Source: a virus | IMG/VR virus record: IMGVR_UViG_3300021962_011626 | Coordinates: 1 to 27,788 of that record | Strand: one strand, 5' to 3' | Length of the DNA stretch: 27,788 nucleotides | Shown here: positions 23,262 through 27,788 of the stretch, one piece after another | How positions within the stretch are numbered: the first letter of the stretch is position 1 | Layout: each line of letters starts with the position of its first letter | Program-made: the position numbers and the translations under genes | Notes under the pieces: model-generated | The model's database searches: none | What the model saw: only the letters and a program-made list of their open reading frames with translations | What the model was told of the DNA's origin: nothing

Positions 23262-23891
23262 CTATTTTACTGCTCCTATAACAGCCCATTTATATGGTAC
23301 TCCTGATCTTTCAATCAATTTCGCAACAACAGCCATCCCAGTTCCTGCAATTCTTGGAGAAGCTATGCTACCTGAGCATACAATTGTAGTGTTTGAACTT
23401 GTTGTAAAAGTGATATCGTTTGTTGCGTCTGAAGCAAAAAATACAAACTCATAGCCTAGATAACTGCTTCCACCCAAATCATCTAACTGAATACTTACAG
23501 CATTACCACCAGCATTTACAGGAAAAAATCCACCTGGATAGTTTTTTAAATCTAAGCTGGCAGTGTATGCAGTCAAGGTCAAAGAAGTCTGCACTTCAGA
23601 TACACCTTTATTAGTACCACCACTTAAACTGGAAGGCAAATTAGAAACATTTTGAAATAGTATTGTTCCTCCATAGAAAGAAGCGGTTTGAGCTGTTATA
23701 GATAAACTTGCAGTACCCATTAAAGAACCAGTAAACCCAGCAGAAGCGCTAATAGGTGCCGATCCAGTTACAGGTCCGGCAAATACTAAATTGTTTGCTG
23801 TTGTTCCATCCAAAGCATCAATGATGTTTGTGATGTGGGTAGCTGAAATGGTATTACCATTGGTGATCCCTGTTTTACTAATTGTTGCCAT
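23262..23891 (-). CDS. Tail-fibre-like virion protein (209 aa)
   Basis: The opening MATISKTGITNGNTISATHI and the Ala/Ser/Thr/Gly-rich body (SAPISASAGFTGSLMGTASL, about 49-68) are typical of phage fibre proteins that trimerise. The C-terminal half (about 130-209) is a beta-rich globular domain with hydrophobic strands (GYEFVFFAS, TGMAVVAKLIE) that could be the tip. The ATG lies 4 nt after a TATTTATA box. With the downstream 114-aa gene it forms a late fibre unit. Receptor binding is an inference. Confidence 0.65.
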   Translation of the reverse strand: MATISKTGITNGNTISATHITNIIDALDGTTANNLVFAGPVTGSAPISASAGFTGSLMGTASLSITAQTASFYGGTILFQNVSNLPSSLSGGTNKGVSEVQTSLTLTAYTASLDLKNYPGGFFPVNAGGNAVSIQLDDLGGSSYLGYEFVFFASDATNDITFTTSSNTTIVCSGSIASPRIAGTGMAVVAKLIERSGVPYKWAVIGAVK

Positions 23892-23895
23892 TTAC

Positions 23896-23903
23896 TATAA
23901 ATA
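23896..23903 (-). promoter_or_regulatory. Late-promoter-like box TATTTATA of the fibre unit
   Basis: Minus strand reads TATTTATA-GTAA-ATG. As at 4788, only 4 nt separate box and start codon, predicting a leaderless or near-leaderless late transcript. Confidence 0.6.
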
Positions 23904-24293
23904 CTACTTGAATTGTTTTATAAAGTATCTTGGATCTCCTTGCATTGGTCCAAATCCTATCCTACGCCAAAAAGGTTTACTACTTGCTGATGGTAAAGCA
24001 ATAATTTGTTTTAGGTTTAACATTTCTACTAAAGCGTTTATAGCTTGAGGTCCATATCCTTTACCTCTATGATCTTTGTTAAGGTATATAGAAATTATTT
24101 CTACAGACTCTGGACCAGTTTCACCGTATTGAATTTCTCCAACCTTAGTGTTAACTGGTACCAAAATTTCCATATACTTTTCTTCTCCTTTAACATAGGA
24201 ACTATCATAGCCAGGACCAAAGTCCGACTCTTCAGGTTGTATAGGTTTAAGTACAACCGCTTGTTCAGATAACAAACGCTTTAATGATATCAT
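23904..24293 (-). CDS. GNAT-family N-acetyltransferase (129 aa)
   Basis: A small acetyltransferase expected to move acetyl from acetyl-CoA to an amine. The acetyl-CoA loop is visible as DHRGKGYGPQAI (74-85; Arg76, Gly77, Gly79, Gly81), preceded by the beta strand VEIISIYLN. The C-terminal strand KPFWRRIGF (106-114) matches the usual GNAT end. Substrate is unknown. Its ATG overlaps the endolysin stop as TAATG, so the two are translated together. Confidence 0.8.
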   Translation of the reverse strand: MISLKRLLSEQAVVLKPIQPEESDFGPGYDSSYVKGEEKYMEILVPVNTKVGEIQYGETGPESVEIISIYLNKDHRGKGYGPQAINALVEMLNLKQIIALPSASSKPFWRRIGFGPMQGDPRYFIKQFK

Positions 24294-24895
24294 TAAGCTA
24301 ATGCTGCGTAAAATTCTTTAAAGTGCTTAATGCGATCTGCTAATCCAATAGTACCACCATTAACACGTTTTGTTACAGCTGTTACTGTAGCATCATCTGC
24401 ACCTTTATCGCAGATAGCCCAAAGACTATTTGAGTTAAAGAAAAATGCTGCTGAAGCCAAAGGATATTTAGTTGCTACTAAGTCTGGGTTTGCTACGCAA
24501 TCTTCACCTATAAATTTAGTAAAGTTAGTATAGTTGGATTTGCCGGTTAATTGAATATAACCACGACCACGGAATTTCCAACCTTCTTTTGATGCTTCAT
24601 CTCCATTACCCATCCTGTTTGCATAAACTTTAGATGCAATCATTTCAGGTTTTCTTTCATACTGGGCAGCAGTGGCTGCATTAAAGTATTTAGGAAACAC
24701 ACCTAACAATCCTTTAGCACCATAGTTTAGGTTTTCGTTAATTGCTTTAAATCCACCACTTTCATGACCACACTGTGCTAAAAAGTGAGCAAGACGTAAA
24801 TTAGTTGTAATGTTAAATTTTGCTGCAGTATCTGGTATTTGTGCGATAACTGCATCCGGAACGTGTCCTTTTAGTTTTTCTAGGTTTAAGCTCAT
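24293..24895 (-). CDS. Endolysin, GH19 chitinase/lysozyme-like
   Basis: A 200-residue glycoside hydrolase family 19 domain, expected to cut peptidoglycan glycan strands at lysis. LAHFLAQCGHESGGFKAINE (35-54) carries the catalytic Glu45 in the HESGGF motif, followed by NLNYGAKGLLGVFPKYF. The signature GWKFRGRGYIQLTGKSNYTN (105-124) is the GH19 substrate-cleft block, and NGGTIGLADRI lies near the end. It is a single domain without cell-wall-binding module, signal peptide or TM segment, so it would need a holin. It starts a late unit (TATTTATA at 24910) directly after the signalling cassette. The tail-associated M15 enzyme is a separate hydrolase for entry. Confidence 0.9.
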   Translation of the reverse strand: MSLNLEKLKGHVPDAVIAQIPDTAAKFNITTNLRLAHFLAQCGHESGGFKAINENLNYGAKGLLGVFPKYFNAATAAQYERKPEMIASKVYANRMGNGDEASKEGWKFRGRGYIQLTGKSNYTNFTKFIGEDCVANPDLVATKYPLASAAFFFNSNSLWAICDKGADDATVTAVTKRVNGGTIGLADRIKHFKEFYAALA

Positions 24896-24909
24896 GATTA
24901 ATTGTTTTG

Positions 24910-24917
24910 TATAAATA
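24910..24917 (-). promoter_or_regulatory. Late-promoter-like box TATTTATA of the endolysin unit
   Basis: Minus strand TATTTATACAAAACA, ending 14 nt (box to ATG) before the endolysin start at 24895, inside the 28-nt gap after the coiled-coil membrane gene. The first 15 nt equal those of the box at 27357. Confidence 0.65.
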
Positions 24918-24923
24918 TCTCAG

Positions 24924-25637
24924 TTACTCTGATTTATTTTCTGATGCATACTTTACTCCCATTATAGTTCCAACTATACTAAAGGAGTTTGTGAGTAATA
25001 TTCCAATGATATTGGTCCAAGTTGATTCTATGACAGCTACATTCTTACCCGAAAACATAGCCATTAAATAAACAACTGTTGTTATTATTCCAACACCAAG
25101 TATCACCCATAAAGCCACTTTAACTATTTTTCCAATTAAAGCTGTTTGTGATCTTTTTTGCAAAACATCTAAATCATTTAAAGCAGCCTCTTTTGCCTTT
25201 ATTGCTTCATCTTTAGATTTTTCTGCTTCAACCTTGGCCTTCTCTGCTTCTACACGAGCAGCCTGAGCCTCTTCTATTAAGTTGCGATGTCTAGTTTTGC
25301 TAGTAATCATCAACTCTTCGGCAACCTCTTTTGCTTTTATCGCCTCGTTCTTAGAAATTTCAGCCTCATCAAGAGCTCTTGTGAGTTGACGATTTACTCG
25401 ATCATTCTCTTTTTGAGCTATTTCTAATTCTTTATTTTTACTCTGAATTTGTTTTGTAATCTCTAGTCGTCTTTTTCTATTTTGTTTGTCTTTTTCTATA
25501 CAATCACGCAAATAGATTTCAAAATCCTGATCACCCTCAGAATCAACAATCTTTAGAATGTTGCCTTCAAGACATACCTGAGACTCCTCTGCTAATTGAA
25601 GTAACTGCTTGCGTGTATTGGAACCAAACTTGATCAT
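24924..25637 (-). CDS. Coiled-coil protein with two C-terminal TM segments, last gene of the signalling cassette (237 aa)
   Basis: The first 45 residues look globular. Residues about 50-165 are one long charged coiled coil with a repeated unit (SKNEAIKAKEVAEE at 95-108, SKDEAIKAKEAALN at 141-154). Two hydrophobic segments follow (about 171-195 and 208-228), ending GVKYASENKSE. It is probably an inner-membrane protein with its coiled coil in the cytoplasm. The ATG overlaps the response-regulator stop as TAATG, so the two are made together. The most natural guess is an effector acted on by the receiver protein, but no known effector family is recognised. A holin-like role is possible given the endolysin 29 nt downstream. 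Confidence 0.65.
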   Translation of the reverse strand: MIKFGSNTRKQLLQLAEESQVCLEGNILKIVDSEGDQDFEIYLRDCIEKDKQNRKRRLEITKQIQSKNKELEIAQKENDRVNRQLTRALDEAEISKNEAIKAKEVAEELMITSKTRHRNLIEEAQAARVEAEKAKVEAEKSKDEAIKAKEAALNDLDVLQKRSQTALIGKIVKVALWVILGVGIITTVVYLMAMFSGKNVAVIESTWTNIIGILLTNSFSIVGTIMGVKYASENKSE

Positions 25638-26068
25638 TACTTATACACCTTGAATGGTGCTGTTCTACTTTTATATCCTTCAAAATCTTTTTTAAAATCC
25701 TCTAATCGAGGCTCGATATCGTCAGATTTTACAATCCAAAACTGGGCACCAGCTTTAATTGCTTTAGCTTGCTCATTCTCATCTGAACTAGAAGATATTA
25801 TACCTACCACGCATCCATTTCCGTATTCAAAATTAATCTTACGGATCATTTCAATACCATCGTACTTAGATCCAACAATATTTAGATCAACAAACACACA
25901 CTCTGGACGAGTGTCTTTTTTTCTAAAACGTTCTAAGAATATCTTTTCAGCCTCTTCTGTAGAGCTAACACTTTTTAATGACAGTGTAATGTCAAGAAGG
26001 CTACAAGCGTCTTCAAATACAAGATGAAATAAGTTTTCATCGTCAACGAGTAGAATAGAGTCAATCAT
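25637..26068 (-). CDS. Single-domain response regulator (receiver only)
   Basis: A 143-residue CheY-like receiver. Acidic pocket Asp9-Asp10 in LLVDDE, phospho-acceptor Asp61 in CVFVDLNI, conserved Ser92/Ser93 in GIISSSSDE and Lys114 in FWIVKSDD are all present, so it should be able to take a phosphoryl group. There is no DNA-binding or other output domain, so it must act by binding a partner. It overlaps the histidine kinase by ATGA and the coiled-coil membrane gene by TAATG. The partner is probably one of these neighbours. Confidence 0.9.
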   Translation of the reverse strand: MIDSILLVDDENLFHLVFEDACSLLDITLSLKSVSSTEEAEKIFLERFRKKDTRPECVFVDLNIVGSKYDGIEMIRKINFEYGNGCVVGIISSSSDENEQAKAIKAGAQFWIVKSDDIEPRLEDFKKDFEGYKSRTAPFKVYK

Positions 26069-27156
26069 TTTATTTTTATTTTTAGTTTAGTTCCTTTACA
26101 AATAGGGGCATCTGTCGGTTGGAAAAATATCACAGCTTTAGTCCTACCAACTGTAGATAGCCTTGATATAACCTTTCCCTTATAATTATGCTCTTTAGCA
26201 ATCTTTTCAATATTGCTTCGATTATAGATGTAGGATGTCGGACTCCATGCAACCATTTCATCCATACGAACTAAGTCAGCTTCAAAGGTTTCTTGATTAC
26301 CAACCTTCTTTTCGGCAGTAATGCTAAACTTATGTTCATCTAGAATAGCTGTACAGATATTAAGACCCAATCCTGAACCACCCTCCTGCTGTCCCTCTTT
26401 TCGCACATATGGCTTAGAAAGCTCTACAAAATCTTCTTGACTCATACCCCTACCATTGTCTTCTACAATAATAAAGTCTTCCTCTAAATATACTTTAACT
26501 ACTTTGGTTTTACTGTCATTGTACTTCAATCCATTACGAATTAAATTATCAATAGCAGTACAAAATAAAGGCTCATTTATTGTTAGAGTAGGTAGATTTT
26601 CGTTTAAAACAACCTGATCCTTATAAGATGTTAAATCTAAATAATCTTTTAAAGCATCACGAACATTGCATTCTTTTTTAGCTAAGGTAGCTCCTTGCTT
26701 TACCAAATTTGTAAACTCATAAACTCCAGCATAAACTTTTTGAGCATGCCGAACCCCGTCTTGAATAAGTTTTAGTGGAGCTTGTATTTTTAACTCTTCA
26801 ATTACCTTTTCATTTAAACGTCTTTGTAGGGAAGATACTCCTCGAGGAATGTAGGTATTAATTCCAGAATGCATATCATGTCTAATAATCTTAGCAGCAT
26901 GCTCAAGAAATATATTCTTTTTACTCAACTCCACAGCTACCTCTTCTTTCTTTTTAAGAAACTCAAATACAACCATAAAAAAAGGTGGCATAAAAGCAAT
27001 AACGCAGTAATAGCCAAATAAAGCTAGTTTATAGCTCGGACTACACCATCCAAACGCTACACAAGTTTGTACTCCAAAAAACACAAACATAATAAAACCT
27101 GCAATTAGTAACGCAATTTTAGATTTTAGAGATATACCATCCAATGCCTTAGACAT
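26065..27156 (-). CDS. Membrane histidine kinase
   Basis: A 363-residue sensor kinase. Two TM segments (about 13-35 and 43-66) are separated by a very short loop, so there is no extracytoplasmic sensor domain. The dimerisation/phospho-acceptor region carries the H-box AAKIIRHDMHSGINTYIP, with His93 followed by Asp94. The ATPase domain has the N-box AIDNLIRNGLKY (201-211), D-box VEDNGRGMS (231-239) and the G-box GGSGLGLNI (259-267). All catalytic motifs look intact. A C-terminal extension of about 60 residues (300-363) lies beyond the usual kinase end. It overlaps the upstream two-TM gene by TAATG and the response regulator by ATGA. Complete two-component pairs are rare in phages. Confidence 0.92.
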   Translation of the reverse strand: MSKALDGISLKSKIALLIAGFIMFVFFGVQTCVAFGWCSPSYKLALFGYYCVIAFMPPFFMVVFEFLKKKEEVAVELSKKNIFLEHAAKIIRHDMHSGINTYIPRGVSSLQRRLNEKVIEELKIQAPLKLIQDGVRHAQKVYAGVYEFTNLVKQGATLAKKECNVRDALKDYLDLTSYKDQVVLNENLPTLTINEPLFCTAIDNLIRNGLKYNDSKTKVVKVYLEEDFIIVEDNGRGMSQEDFVELSKPYVRKEGQQEGGSGLGLNICTAILDEHKFSITAEKKVGNQETFEADLVRMDEMVAWSPTSYIYNRSNIEKIAKEHNYKGKVISRLSTVGRTKAVIFFQPTDAPICKGTKLKIKIK

Positions 27157-27344
27157 TAAAGCTTACTTTTTTCTAATCCTAATTTTTCAAATAACCACTT
27201 TGATGGACAGAATTTTGTCCATACTCCAAGCTGCAACATGGATGCTACAAAAGCAACAATCCACCAATTTTGCATTAAGATTGAAGTGCATAGTACTAAC
27301 GACATTAAGAGATATACCGCTCTAACGGATGTCCATTTTTTCAT
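27156..27344 (-). CDS. Two-TM small membrane protein leading the kinase operon (62 aa)
   Basis: Two hydrophobic segments (about 8-24 and 26-42) are followed by WTKFCPSKWLFEKLGLEKSK. The Cys-Pro followed by a helix ending LGL resembles DUF2892/YgaP-type small membrane proteins, a weak match from memory. It is coupled to the kinase by TAATG and is the first gene after a TATTTATA box, so it is probably co-made with the kinase and may serve as a sensor or accessory subunit, since the kinase itself has no sensor domain. Confidence 0.65.
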   Translation of the reverse strand: MKKWTSVRAVYLLMSLVLCTSILMQNWWIVAFVASMLQLGVWTKFCPSKWLFEKLGLEKSKL

Positions 27345-27356
27345 AGCTGTGTTTTG

Positions 27357-27364
27357 TATAAATA
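27357..27364 (-). promoter_or_regulatory. Late-promoter-like box TATTTATA of the signalling cassette
   Basis: Minus strand TATTTATACAAAACA lies in the 22-nt gap before the ATG at 27344 (12 nt from box to ATG). It predicts that the kinase cassette is expressed late, together with lysis and virion genes. Confidence 0.65.
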
Positions 27365-27366
27365 TA

Positions 27367-27788
27367 TTATCTTACAGAGTAAACTCCAATTTGGTACTGG
27401 GCGTTTGATATTAACCACTTTTCAACATTTGGAATACGTTGTAAAAAGTCTAATTCCCATTTATAACACAATGCTTCTTCATAATCTTCATCTAATTTAT
27501 TTCCTGCTTTAAAAAGTTGCATATGAAGCGATTCGTGTACTAAGCAGGCAGCAATATCGTTTATACAACCTCTATCCATTACTTCTACTGGAAGTACAAT
27601 TAAAGAGTTACCATCACTTGTAGCAAATGGAAATAAACCAAAATCAATTTGTTTGCATTCATACATTAAAACATTATACTTGTGTATATCGTATTTTTGT
27701 ACAACTTTTATAGCTGCTAGAACTTTGGATTTCCATCCATCACCAACATCTATAATTTTAATTTGTGAATTAAGGAGTAGTGGGAATA
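27367..27788 (-). CDS. HExxH metalloprotease-like protein, partial, N-terminus off the right edge
   Basis: The minus-strand frame stays open from the TAA at 27367 to the window edge. An internal ATG at 27666 exists, but about 40 more in-frame codons upstream read like protein (for example QIKIIDVGDGWKSKVLAAIK), so the gene very likely starts outside the window. A zincin-type motif LVHESLHMQLF (His-Glu-x2-His) is followed by an EALCYKWELDFL helix that may give a third ligand. It suggests a zinc peptidase-like protein; it may also be non-enzymatic. It ends just before the late box of the kinase cassette. Confidence 0.7.
   Translation of the reverse strand, partial: FPLLLNSQIKIIDVGDGWKSKVLAAIKVVQKYDIHKYNVLMYECKQIDFGLFPFATSDGNSLIVLPVEVMDRGCINDIAACLVHESLHMQLFKAGNKLDEDYEEALCYKWELDFLQRIPNVEKWLISNAQYQIGVYSVR

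Noticed and set aside
25650-26027. 125-codon plus-strand frame opposite the response regulator
   Set aside because: It is the antisense of a clear receiver domain with intact catalytic residues, and has no promoter box or coding pattern of its own.
1-27788. CRISPR arrays, insertion sequences, integrase genes and tRNA genes
   Set aside because: I looked for regular repeats, transposase motifs and cloverleaf ends and saw none apart from the tmRNA; a covariance search would be the decisive test for tRNAs.

Overview
This window is part of the genome of a large contractile-tailed, T4-like bacteriophage (myovirus), probably infecting a member of the Bacteroidota. Phage identity rests on a run of virion and baseplate genes: a gp6/J-like wedge, a gp25-like wedge, a gp5-like hub/spike, a tail-associated M15 peptidase, tail-fibre-like proteins and a GH19 endolysin, plus a gp55-like late sigma factor. 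The host assignment is an inference from AT-rich DNA, A-rich leaders without Shine-Dalgarno sequences, a small Bacteroidota-style lipoprotein and the tmRNA sequence style. Every gene is on the minus strand except one HNH endonuclease gene.

Layout, in order of transcription (right to left). 27788-24924: a partial HExxH protein, then a coupled membrane/signalling cassette of a two-TM protein, a histidine kinase, a receiver-only response regulator and a coiled-coil two-TM protein. 24895-22916: GH19 endolysin, GNAT acetyltransferase and two fibre-like proteins. 22873-21838: an HExxH protein overlapping a phosphoribosyltransferase by 161 nt. 21811-21433: a complete tmRNA (ssrA) that the ORF-based view leaves as an empty gap. 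20900-21430: an HNH endonuclease on the plus strand, abutting the tmRNA 3' end and flanked by a 12-bp copy of that end. 20742-19451: a small lipoprotein, a 47-residue basic protein too short for most ORF cut-offs, a TM/coiled-coil protein and an unknown protein. 19394-16963: a putative pre-late operon of zinc-ribbon protein, HD hydrolase, small TM protein, gp55-like sigma factor and an unknown. 16927-1: the late structural block, ending in a virion protein that runs off the left edge.

Regulatory logic can be read from the sequence. The sigma-factor operon is preceded by TTGACA-N17-TATTTT. Two other units share TTGCAw-N17-TATAGT. Eight units (the tmRNA, HNH, endolysin, fibre, signalling cassette, 47-aa protein and two virion genes) have the octamer TATTTATA just upstream in the direction of transcription, and two more have TATTTATT. 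At the tmRNA, whose 5' end is fixed by its acceptor stem, the octamer lies exactly at -13 to -6, the placement of T4 late promoters. The simplest model is that the host polymerase makes the gp55-like factor, which then directs polymerase to TATTTATA promoters for structural, lysis, signalling and tmRNA genes. Inside operons many genes are joined by TAATG stop/start overlaps, implying translational coupling.

The most unusual items are the phage-encoded tmRNA with a long predicted tag, the HNH gene inserted against its 3' end, the complete two-component cassette next to the endolysin, and the TATTTATA promoter family with possible leaderless transcripts.
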